Source of the DNA: Acidobacteriaceae bacterium
GTDB taxonomy: Bacteria; Acidobacteriota; Terriglobia; Terriglobales; Acidobacteriaceae
Length of the DNA: 13,544 nucleotides
Reading direction: 5' to 3'
NCBI GenBank assembly: GCA_027307295.1
Contig: DAHUXF010000034.1
Coordinates: 1 to 13,544, forward strand
Shown: positions 7,510-13,544 of the stretch, one piece after another
Numbering within the stretch: position 1 is the first letter of the stretch
How the letters are laid out: each line of letters opens with the position of its first letter
Program-made: the position numbers and the translations under genes
The notes under the pieces: generated by a model
The model's input: only the letters and a program-made list of their open reading frames with translations
Databases searched by the model: none
What the model was told of the DNA's origin: nothing

Positions 7510-8576
7510 ATGGACCTCCCGGTCGGGCCCAGTGGCATCAGGAAGCGATAGGTCATGCCCACGGTCCAGAGATTTGTATTTGTATTTGTGCCCAGAACAA
7601 ATTGCCGGCCATAACTGAGTGAGGCCCGGACATCGCTACGGAAATAGTAGTTCAAGCCCAAATCAGCTTGCGTTGTGTCCTTGCCAAATGCGCCGAGCTT
7701 TTTGATGGTGGCTGCACTCAGGTTTGCCGCGGCAAAGAACTGTTGTCCCCGGCCGACCAGTTCCAGCCTGCGCAGCGGTGAAATCTGGCTCAGACGGTAC
7801 GCTGATTCAATCCAGTATCCGCTGCCTTTGGTGCCGGATGAGCGCACATATTCTGAACGCACGCTCAACGGAGCGCGATAAGGCTGCCATAGCAAATAAG
7901 CGCCCGATGAGTGCGGACGGTCAAGTTGCAAAACTTGCTGGAATGATGCGCCGAATTCCACCCGTTGCCGGGGCAGGAAAAATCCTAGACGTCCGCCGGT
8001 TGACCGGTCCGTGGCCAGCAGGTGGTGTGTATTGTTGGTGGAAAAGTAGACGGCGTAATTAAGATTGACGTTTTCTGAACCTGCGGGAAAGCCGCCATGC
8101 AACATGCCACCTAACGCGGAGCCGCTGGTAAGGGGCGAACACAAAGGTGAAATTTGCAGGGCGCGAATCCAGTTGGGCCCAAACCGTTCACCGTAAATAT
8201 TGAAAGGAGTAATGAATCGCCCTCCAGTCACGGTGACATACTTGGTGATGTAATCCACCTGGGCATAACCCAGGCCGTAGGCGGTGGTGCTCCCGTAGTA
8301 GTTGTCGCCAGCTTCCTTGGCGAAAGTATCTGAATAGTTGCCTTTAGCCTCAAGCAACCACTTATCGCCAAAGGGCATGAGAAGCAGGGGGCTGACTGAA
8401 GGCGTATTCTGGAACTGCCCGCCTGTTACGCGTGTAAAGTACGCAGCAGAGCCAGTCAGGATCGGGACGGGCTTGAACCCATCGTCCTGGGCGTGGAGCG
8501 CCAGGCCGCACATAACAAAGAGCGCAACCAGACAAGCGCACGCGATTCTCCTGGACCACTGTACCAACCTGCACAT
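7506..8576 (-). CDS. Outer-membrane beta-barrel (porin-like) protein
   Basis: The 356-residue protein carries a signal peptide (hydrophobic residues about 11-28, likely cut at ALHAQ). The rest is made of alternating, aromatic-rich short strands typical of an outer-membrane barrel, such as KWLLEAKGNYSDTFA, GLGYAQVDYITKYVTVTGGR, VNLNYAVYFSTNN, RVEFGASFQQVLQL and QADLGLNYYFRSDVRASLSY. The last strand is NLWTVGMTYRF, followed by about 12 more residues. There is no heme motif in the barrel. It is the first gene of the redox cluster and overlaps the cytochrome c gene at its stop, so its function is probably tied to the cytochrome and CuA proteins, perhaps as a channel or conduit. I cannot assign a substrate. 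A TATAAA box lies on the - strand at 8625-8630, about 50 bp before the start, but its -35 is poor. Confidence 0.75.
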   Translation of the reverse strand: MCRLVQWSRRIACACLVALFVMCGLALHAQDDGFKPVPILTGSAAYFTRVTGGQFQNTPSVSPLLLMPFGDKWLLEAKGNYSDTFAKEAGDNYYGSTTAYGLGYAQVDYITKYVTVTGGRFITPFNIYGERFGPNWIRALQISPLCSPLTSGSALGGMLHGGFPAGSENVNLNYAVYFSTNNTHHLLATDRSTGGRLGFFLPRQRVEFGASFQQVLQLDRPHSSGAYLLWQPYRAPLSVRSEYVRSSGTKGSGYWIESAYRLSQISPLRRLELVGRGQQFFAAANLSAATIKKLGAFGKDTTQADLGLNYYFRSDVRASLSYGRQFVLGTNTNTNLWTVGMTYRFLMPLGPTGRSM

Positions 8577-8764
8577 AACAATCTTGTCCTTGCAAATGCA
8601 GTCAAACGTATCCGGAACCTATTTTTTATAATTGGAAACTGCGAGTCCCAAAAGAGTACTGAAGTAACCATGTGAGTGGGTTGACAGTATTGCACCAAAA
8701 GGTAGCGGCCCCTTGAATCAGTGAATCGACCGGGGCATGGCAGGAATCTGAAGACGCAGGCAGG

Positions 8765-8797
8765 CGAGCCATAGGTTCGCACGAGCCATGGGTTCGC
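8765..8797. repeat. Tandem 16-bp direct repeat with internal dyad symmetry
   Basis: CGAGCCATAGGTTCGC (8765-8780) and CGAGCCATGGGTTCGC (8782-8797) differ at one base and are spaced 17 bp centre to centre. Each unit is nearly self-complementary at its ends (CGAGCC against GGTTCG), so both direct and inverted symmetry are present. The pair lies 50-80 bp before the acyltransferase start and about 190 bp before the oppositely oriented porin gene. It resembles a double operator or a small duplicated hairpin. No binder is known. Confidence 0.5.
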
Positions 8798-8846
8798 CTA
8801 TCGTTTATTATTGATGTTTAATTTCTGAAAGCTGATTGAGGGCTGC

Positions 8847-9659
8847 ATGCCGCGCTACGAATATCGCAATCTGCAACCTATCCCCCAGGCGGAAAAGACG
8901 TTCCTGTCGTGGCTGGAAAAACTGGACCAGGAGTTCTCCATTCCTGACGTGGAGCACCGCAGCATTGTGGTGCGTAATACCCTGCACGAACTCTACCTGG
9001 GGCGGCCCTTCACCGACCCTTCTCCCAGCGCTCCGGTGGCGGAACAGGCGCTGGTGCACAATTTTGATCCGCGCAACGCCACTCTGGAACCGGAATATTA
9101 CGGGGATGTGGATGCGCAGAAATATGTCGAACGCAAACCCCTGATATGGTTCTGGATGATGTACGACCGGTCACCGCTGGGACTCAACCACTGGCTGGGC
9201 TTTCGCGTACGCGCCATGATTGCCAAACATGTGCTCAAGCACATCGGCAAAAATGTGAAAATCTTCCATGGCGTGGAAGTTTCTTACGGTTATAACCTGA
9301 CAATTGAAGACACTTCCGTGATCCACAAATACGTGCTGCTCGATGATCGCGGAGAAATCATTGTCCGCGAAGGCATCTCCATTTCCGACTACGCGAACAT
9401 TTATTCGCACGATCACGACTTGAATGACGGCATGATCGTCACCAACCGGCGGACGGAAATCGGCCCCAGAGCGCGAATTACCTATCACTCCACGGTGATG
9501 AGCGGCGTGCGCGTGCAGGAACATGGATTGCTGGGCTCAATGGGCGTGGCGACAAAAGACATTGATCCGTTCACCATAGCGGTGGGCATTCCCGCCAAAC
9601 CGGTGAAGGTAAAGTCGATTGCTCCACAACCGGCGGGCGCGGCCAAGGATTCAAAGTAG
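8847..9659 (+). CDS. Left-handed beta-helix (hexapeptide repeat) acyltransferase
   Basis: The 270-residue protein ends in a left-handed beta-helix of the hexapeptide acetyltransferase superfamily, which transfers acyl groups from CoA donors to sugars or other small acceptors as a trimer. The hexapeptide coils run from about residue 134 (IGKNVKIFHGVEV, LTIEDTSVIHKYVLLDD, IIVREGISISDYANIYS) to about 250. They include SHDHD at 187-191, where the catalytic His of the maltose/galactoside acetyltransferases would be expected, and close with VGIPAKPV (246-253), the family's usual ending. The first 130 residues are an N-terminal extension with helical character, including an aromatic segment around residues 98-120, that I do not recognise. 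The start has GAGG six bases upstream. The substrate cannot be read from the sequence, and no glycosyltransferases are nearby. Confidence 0.82.
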   Translation: MPRYEYRNLQPIPQAEKTFLSWLEKLDQEFSIPDVEHRSIVVRNTLHELYLGRPFTDPSPSAPVAEQALVHNFDPRNATLEPEYYGDVDAQKYVERKPLIWFWMMYDRSPLGLNHWLGFRVRAMIAKHVLKHIGKNVKIFHGVEVSYGYNLTIEDTSVIHKYVLLDDRGEIIVREGISISDYANIYSHDHDLNDGMIVTNRRTEIGPRARITYHSTVMSGVRVQEHGLLGSMGVATKDIDPFTIAVGIPAKPVKVKSIAPQPAGAAKDSK

Positions 9660-9781
9660 ATTCGCGTGATACCATCGTCTTCGGCGTTGCGCAGTATGTC
9701 CGCAACACTTACCAGCAACATGCTCTTCTGCCGTCATCCTGAAGGCGACGGCGGGAGTTGAGCAACCACTAAGCACAAACC

Positions 9782-11257
9782 ATGCCAGACAAAGAACAAA
9801 ACCCGCGTCGGCGTGTCCTCAGCGGCATGCGTCCCACCGGAAAACTGCACCTGGGCAACTACGTTGGGGCCCTGCAAAACTGGGTCAAGCTGCAACATAC
9901 GTATAGCTGTTTTTTCTTTGTTGCAGACTGGCACGCGCTGACCACGGACTACGATGAAACTTCGCGCCTGGCCGACCATACGCTTGAAGTGGTGGTGGAT
10001 TTTCTGGCTGCGGGACTCGATCCGGAAAAGTGCGCCATCTTTGTCCAGTCCCATGTGCGCCAGCATGCGGAGCTTCACCTGCTGTTCTCCATGATCACCC
10101 CGCTGGGCTGGCTGGAACGCGTTCCCACTTACAAGGAACAGCAGCTGCAGATGCCGAATAAAGATCTGCACATGTACGGCTTTTTGGGCTACCCGCTGCT
10201 GCAGTCGGCAGACATCCTTATTTACCAGCCGGATTTTGTGCCTGTGGGCGAAGACCAGGCGGCCCACATTGAGCTTACCCGCGAGGTGGCGCGGCGTTTC
10301 AACCAGTTTTACAAGTTGGAAGGCAAACCAGTTCTGCCGGAGCCGCAAATCCTGCTCACGCCCTCACCCAAGCTGCTGGGCACAGACAAGCGGAAGATGT
10401 CGAAGTCGTATGGGAACTCAATTCTGCTGAGCGACGAAGCGGCTGTGGTGGAAGAGAAAATCAAGAACAGCGTGACCGACCGGCCTAAATTGAGCGATCG
10501 TGGCAGTCCGGAGCGCTGTCCGGTGGGCAACCTGCACCAGATCTTCAGCGACCGCGAACGGCTGGCCTACATTACGCAGGGCTGCACCCAGGCAACCATC
10601 ACCTGCGTGGAATGCAAAGCGCTGGCTGTACCCAGCGTAAACGCGCATTTAGCTCCTATCCGCGAACGGCGGCGAGATTTGGCGCAGAATCCCGGCAAAT
10701 TGCAAAAGATCATCCAGCACGGGGCGGAAAAAGCTACGCAGGCAGCTGAAGAGACGATGGTTGCGGTGCGGCAATCCATGGGGCTGCTGCAACTGGGTTC
10801 TACAAAAGACCTTACGATGACGGGGACGGATGCGCCTCCCTTGCGTTCCCCGGAATCAATTGGAAACGCAAAAACAGACGAAGAGAGACGGGATATTCGG
10901 GTCGCTACATGGTTGGAGAGAGTTAATAAAACCCACCCACTGAGGAAGGACAAGCGCGAAATCTTTATTACTCGTAAGGGTAGAAAGGTGGGCGTTCATG
11001 CGTCCGCCGAGCAAGACAGAGCATGGAACTTCGAGTTCGAAAACCCTCCTGTAAATGTCTTAGTTCTACTCGCCGAAGATAAGGATGGATATCTGCACCC
11101 TTATGTTCTGCCTCCCAAGTTTCTCCAGAAGCACTGGCAGTTTGGTGGACGCGCGGATAGCTGGATCAGGAAGATCGATGGCATCGCCATGCTGTCTGTA
11201 GGTGCTCACAATGAGAGTATCCAGGAATACGAAAGCGACTATACCGCCTTACAATAA
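9782..11257 (+). CDS. trpS: Tryptophan--tRNA ligase with an unusual C-terminal extension
   Basis: Residues 1-337 are a complete class I tryptophanyl-tRNA synthetase, which charges tRNA-Trp with tryptophan using ATP. The HIGH-equivalent is HLGN in PTGKLHLGNYVGAL (residues 18-31) and the second signature is KMSKS at 205-209. A PVGEDQAAHIELTREVARRF segment and the closing APIRERRRDL...VRQSMGLL helices are typical, and normal bacterial enzymes end here. The frame instead continues for about 150 residues (339-491) with no counterpart in the family I know. The core uses only CGN codons for its 21 or so Arg residues, while the extension uses AGA/AGG for about half of 12, together with rarer TTA and CTA Leu codons. 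This suggests a fused or acquired segment. The ATG at 9782 lacks a clear ribosome binding site but fits the family start. Confidence 0.93.
   Translation: MPDKEQNPRRRVLSGMRPTGKLHLGNYVGALQNWVKLQHTYSCFFFVADWHALTTDYDETSRLADHTLEVVVDFLAAGLDPEKCAIFVQSHVRQHAELHLLFSMITPLGWLERVPTYKEQQLQMPNKDLHMYGFLGYPLLQSADILIYQPDFVPVGEDQAAHIELTREVARRFNQFYKLEGKPVLPEPQILLTPSPKLLGTDKRKMSKSYGNSILLSDEAAVVEEKIKNSVTDRPKLSDRGSPERCPVGNLHQIFSDRERLAYITQGCTQATITCVECKALAVPSVNAHLAPIRERRRDLAQNPGKLQKIIQHGAEKATQAAEETMVAVRQSMGLLQLGSTKDLTMTGTDAPPLRSPESIGNAKTDEERRDIRVATWLERVNKTHPLRKDKREIFITRKGRKVGVHASAEQDRAWNFEFENPPVNVLVLLAEDKDGYLHPYVLPPKFLQKHWQFGGRADSWIRKIDGIAMLSVGAHNESIQEYESDYTALQ
10796..11254 (+). other. TrpS C-terminal extension domain of unknown function
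   Basis: This stretch encodes residues 339-491 of the trpS product. It begins with a Thr/Pro/Ser-rich linker (to about residue 365). An alpha/beta-looking domain follows, with a basic helix (WLERVNKTHPLRKDKRE), a strand pair around EIFITRKGRKVGVHASAEQD, a hydrophobic strand VNVLVLLAEDKDGYLHPYVL, then a LQKHW helix and an ending around ISIQEYE/DYTAL-like residues. The strand-turn-strand pattern followed by 'Y.lP...l' weakly recalls restriction-endonuclease-like folds, but no clear PD-(D/E)xK triad is present, so I assign no function. Confidence 0.6.
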
Positions 11258-11395
11258 GCATCGCAGCTTTATCCTGAGAACTCCCTGAATCGGCATGGCG
11301 AAGGACACTGGACCGAGGTTCTTCGATGCGCCTTCACTCCCTTTGGTCGCTCCGGCTTAAGAATAACCGGATATATGCAGCGTCATTTCCGAAAT

Positions 11396-11409
11396 AATCA
11401 GCGCTGATT
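11396..11409. repeat. 14-bp perfect palindrome
   Basis: AATCAGCGCTGATT equals its own reverse complement, and CCG/CGG on the two sides extends the symmetry imperfectly. It has no loop, so it is more likely a protein-binding site or chance than an RNA hairpin. About one palindrome of this size is expected by chance in the window. Confidence 0.35.
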
Positions 11410-11492
11410 CGGTTTGTTATCCAAAAAAAAGACGAGTACTCCACAGCGCGGCAACGGCAAGAGCACCCGATAACATTTAGAATCATGTCTGG

Positions 11493-11522
11493 TGCCGGCT
11501 CCCTGCCGGTGCGGCATTTTTT
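11493..11522 (+). terminator. Possible intrinsic terminator or attenuator-like hairpin before scpA
   Basis: CCGGC (11495-11499) pairs with GCCGG (11505-11509) around a 5-base loop, and an alternative outer pairing TGCCG/CGGCA (11493-11497 with 11512-11516) leads directly into six Ts (11517-11522). The two pairings compete. It could terminate transcription coming from trpS. If the TAGAAT box at 11478 is used, it would instead lie at the very 5' end of the scpA transcript. Confidence 0.4.
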
Positions 11523-11561
11523 AGAAATCGTGGCCGGTAGGCTGCGCTCAAATGCTATTTC

Positions 11562-12386
11562 ATGGCAGAGAATTTACAATCCGCTACGCCGCAGATCGCT
11601 AAGCCAATGACCAATGAATTTCCATTCTCGGTCAGCGTGGGCGCCGTCTATGACGGCCCGCTTGACCTTCTGCTGGACCTTGTCCGCAGACAGGATATTG
11701 ATATCTACGATATTCCGATTGCCAGAATCACCGCGCAGTACCTGGGATATGTGGAAAACCTGAAGCAGCTGGATGTGGACATTGCGGCGGAGTTCATTTA
11801 CATGGCTTCCCTGCTCATCCATATTAAGAGCAAGATGCTGTTGCCGCGTGATCCTGATGCGGCCACAGGAGAACTGGAAGACCCGCGCGAAGAGCTGGTA
11901 CAACGCCTGCTGGAGCATGAAAAGTATAAGAATGCTGCGCAGATGCTGATGCAGAAACAGCAGATTGAAGAAGCTGTCGTCAGCAATCCATCGCTCAAGG
12001 AATTCAAAGATGCTGAAGGCACGGAGCCGGAGCTGGCGGCGGACGTAGTGGACCTGGTGCGTACTTTTCAGGAGATTCTGGACCGGGCCAGGACTCGTCC
12101 GGTCCTGCAGGTGGATGAAGAAACGGTCACGGTAGGACAGATGATCGAGTTCTTCCGCCGCCGCTTGCTGTTGGAAGACCGTCCTATCCGGCTGAAGCGT
12201 TTATTGCAGCACATCACCACGCGCCATGCGCTCATCTCATCATTTTTGGCGCTGCTGGAGCTGGTGCGGCTGCAAGCCATCCTGCTGCGGCAGGAAAAAG
12301 TGTTTGGCGAGGTGCTGATCAAGAAGCACCCCATGTTTGATACGGTAATGGGTGAAGGCGCCGCCGTGAAAGATGACTGGCGATAG
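11562..12386 (+). CDS. scpA: Segregation and condensation protein A (kleisin)
   Basis: ScpA is the kleisin subunit that bridges SMC head domains in the bacterial condensin SMC-ScpAB, which compacts and separates chromosomes on the nucleoid. The 274-residue protein has the family N-terminal signature YDGPLDLLLDLVRRQDIDIYDIPI (from residue 30), followed by AAEFIYMASLLIHIKSKMLLP (75-95), a charged central linker from about 98 to 170, and the C-terminal winged helix with VTVGQMIEFFRRRL and FLALLELVRLQAI. Length is normal. The start at 11562 has no clear ribosome binding site. A second in-frame ATG at 11607 (MTNEFPFSV), close to the usual family start, is a reasonable alternative. scpB follows after 97 bp. 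Confidence 0.95.
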   Translation: MAENLQSATPQIAKPMTNEFPFSVSVGAVYDGPLDLLLDLVRRQDIDIYDIPIARITAQYLGYVENLKQLDVDIAAEFIYMASLLIHIKSKMLLPRDPDAATGELEDPREELVQRLLEHEKYKNAAQMLMQKQQIEEAVVSNPSLKEFKDAEGTEPELAADVVDLVRTFQEILDRARTRPVLQVDEETVTVGQMIEFFRRRLLLEDRPIRLKRLLQHITTRHALISSFLALLELVRLQAILLRQEKVFGEVLIKKHPMFDTVMGEGAAVKDDWR

Positions 12387-12483
12387 AAGCCATCAGCACC
12401 TTTGCTCTGCTGAAGCTGCTGCCAGTCAAAAAGTCGCGAGATTTTGGGCAAGACTTTTTTGCCAATGACCAATTGTTGAACAC

Positions 12484-13398
12484 ATGAGCATTAAAGCCCA
12501 ACTCGAAGCATTGATTTACGCAGCAGAAGACCCCATCACGCTGGACCAGATGGCCGCTTTGCTCAAAGACGATTTGCTGGCGCTGAACGCTGCTCCACAA
12601 TCTTCTGCAGAAGCTCAGCCCCTGATCCCAGCCGAGCCTCTCCCTGAAAAGGCGGAGGACCACCTGGGAGCTGTGGAATCTGAAGCCATAGCTCCTGAAG
12701 CAGATGTCCGTTCAGCGAAACGCGCCAAAGAGAAATCTGAAAAGGCCGAGCTGCGTGGACTGTTGAAACCCTACCTGGAAGAGCTGATGGCGGACTACAC
12801 CAATCCTGACCACGGAATTGAAATACGGGAGGTGGCCAACGGTTATCGCATGTCTACCAAGCCGGAGCATCATGGCGTGGTGCGTGGATTTTCCAAGAGC
12901 CTGAAGCCGCCGATACGGCTCTCCCTGCAGGCATTGGAAACGCTGGCTGTCATTGCCTATAAACAGCCGGTTACGGTCCCCGAAATCAGCGACATTCGCG
13001 GCGTGGACGCCTCCGGTGTGATTGGCACGCTGCTTGAACGCAAGCTCATCACCACAGCCGGACGCAAAGCTGTGGTGGGCAGGCCGATGCTCTACAAAAC
13101 CACTAAAGACTTCCTGATGCGCTTTGGCTTGCGCGACCTGGGCGAACTGCCCAGCCTGGAAGAGTTTGAAAAACTTGCAGCCGGCGAGCTGCAGGACGAT
13201 TTGTTCCCTGCCGGCGAAAGCGCCGTGGCTGATGCCACGGGCGTCCCGGACGATGACGGCGGGGTGGAGCAGATGGAAGAAGACAAAGCAGAAGTTCCGC
13301 AAAACGTGACCGAGCCCGCCGTTTCTTCTGACCCTGAACATAATCAGACCGACGAACAGGTGGCCGGACAGATCGCCAATGAGAGCACGGGAGGCTGA
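12484..13398 (+). CDS. scpB: Segregation and condensation protein B
   Basis: ScpB is the winged-helix dimer that binds ScpA in the SMC-ScpAB complex. The protein opens with the family start (QLEALIYAAEDPITLDQMAALL, residues 6-27). The body carries GIEIREVANGYRMSTKPEH (111-129), LSLQALETLAVIAYKQPVTV (147-166), the IRGVDASGVIGTLLERKLI region and GRPMLYKTTKDFLMRFGL (199-216). It is longer than the usual 180-250 residues for two reasons. A Pro/Ala/Glu/Lys-rich segment of about 55 residues (roughly 35-90) interrupts the first winged helix, and there is an acidic low-complexity tail from about residue 236 to 304. The pseudouridine synthase gene follows two bases after the stop, so the two are co-transcribed. 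Confidence 0.94.
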   Translation: MSIKAQLEALIYAAEDPITLDQMAALLKDDLLALNAAPQSSAEAQPLIPAEPLPEKAEDHLGAVESEAIAPEADVRSAKRAKEKSEKAELRGLLKPYLEELMADYTNPDHGIEIREVANGYRMSTKPEHHGVVRGFSKSLKPPIRLSLQALETLAVIAYKQPVTVPEISDIRGVDASGVIGTLLERKLITTAGRKAVVGRPMLYKTTKDFLMRFGLRDLGELPSLEEFEKLAAGELQDDLFPAGESAVADATGVPDDDGGVEQMEEDKAEVPQNVTEPAVSSDPEHNQTDEQVAGQIANESTGG

Positions 13399-13400
13399 GA

Positions 13401-13544
13401 ATGCCTCCCCAACGACTGCAAAAGATCATCGCCGCCGCGGGAATTTCGTCCCGGCGAAAAGCTGAAGAACTGATCACGCAGGGACGCGTGAGCGTGAATG
13501 GACAGACCGTCACCGAACTGGGCAGCAAAGCTGATCTTGAGCAC
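13401..13544 (+). CDS. RsuA/RluB-family pseudouridine synthase (N-terminal part; runs off the window)
   Basis: Only the first 48 residues are present. They form an S4 RNA-binding domain: RLQKIIAAAGISSRRKAEEL, then ITQGRVSVNGQTVTELG. This is the standard opening of RsuA/RluB/RluE/RluF-type enzymes, which convert specific uridines in 16S or 23S rRNA to pseudouridine. The catalytic domain lies beyond the right edge, so the member cannot be fixed; next to scpB, RluB is the most common neighbour. The ATG is preceded by GGGAGG overlapping the end of scpB. Confidence 0.88.
   Translation, partial: MPPQRLQKIIAAAGISSRRKAEELITQGRVSVNGQTVTELGSKADLEH

Larger units (their letters stand above)
11258..11561. 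other. Intergenic region between trpS and scpA (304 bp)
   Basis: I see no credible gene here. The region holds a 14-bp perfect palindrome (11396-11409), an A-run at about 11424-11431, a TAGAAT box at 11478-11483 that could be a -10 for scpA with a poor -35, and a GC-rich hairpin followed by a T-run (11493-11522). The first part, near 11266-11340, looks like degenerate intergenic sequence with short repeats of cttcgatgcgcc/cttcac type. Confidence 0.6.

Noticed and set aside
7506..8576. Barrel protein as a lipoprotein (Cys23 in the signal region)
   Set aside because: The residues before Cys23 do not fit a lipobox well, and a normal signal peptidase I site (ALHAQ) follows shortly after.
8681..8686. 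TTGACA as the -35 box of an acyltransferase promoter
   Set aside because: No acceptable -10 box lies 16-18 bp downstream; that stretch is GC-rich (ggtagcggcc).
9690..9760. REP-like intergenic repeat (gtcatcctgaaggcg) similar to sequence near 11268 (tatcctgagaa)
   Set aside because: The similarity is only about 8-9 bases and the rest does not align, so no repeat family can be supported from this window.
9734..10348. 204-residue - strand open frame opposite trpS
   Set aside because: It lies wholly against the conserved catalytic part of trpS and its intergenic leader, and its residues look like a complementary-frame shadow.
12712..13341. 209-residue - strand open frame opposite scpB
   Set aside because: scpB in the other strand is well supported, and this product has no recognisable fold.
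1..13544. tRNA genes, rRNA genes, CRISPR arrays, insertion sequences
   Set aside because: No cloverleaf-like sequence, regularly spaced repeat array, transposase or terminal inverted repeats were seen on either strand.

Overview
The window looks like a piece of an Acidobacteriota (Terriglobia-like) genome, probably assembled from an environmental sample. The evidence is a moderate-to-high GC content, a scpA-scpB-pseudouridine synthase gene order, a small secreted Cys-rich protein resembling the acidobacterial DUF5818 family, a secreted TPR protein and a very long Lhr-type helicase. The taxonomic call comes from family resemblance, not from a search.

Layout. Positions 2-130 encode, on the + strand, a fragment resembling the beta-barrel part of a planctomycete-type BamA/Omp85 protein. 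At about 130/131 this changes abruptly into the C-terminal part of an Lhr-like helicase gene on the - strand (131-3787), so the left end looks like a chimeric join. Positions 3904-4466 hold two small divergent genes, a helical protein of unknown function and an XRE-type regulator, with a perfect 16-bp palindrome between them. A secreted TPR protein follows on the - strand (4595-6070). Next comes a compact - strand cluster, transcribed from 8576 down to 6276: an outer-membrane beta-barrel protein, a monoheme cytochrome c, a small exported cupredoxin with a complete CuA-type ligand set, and a DUF5818-like secreted protein.

From 8847 to the right edge everything is on the + strand: a left-handed beta-helix acyltransferase; tryptophanyl-tRNA synthetase (trpS) with an unexpected C-terminal extension of about 150 residues and foreign-looking codon use; scpA and scpB (condensin partners for chromosome segregation); and the start of an RsuA/RluB-type pseudouridine synthase two bases after scpB.

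How the genes work together. The beta-barrel, cytochrome c and CuA genes overlap or nearly touch and all encode exported proteins. This suggests an envelope electron-transfer module with no oxidase catalytic subunit in view. ScpA and ScpB form the kleisin and winged-helix parts of SMC-ScpAB. The two least ordinary items are the orphan CuA/cytochrome/porin cluster and the TrpS C-terminal fusion.
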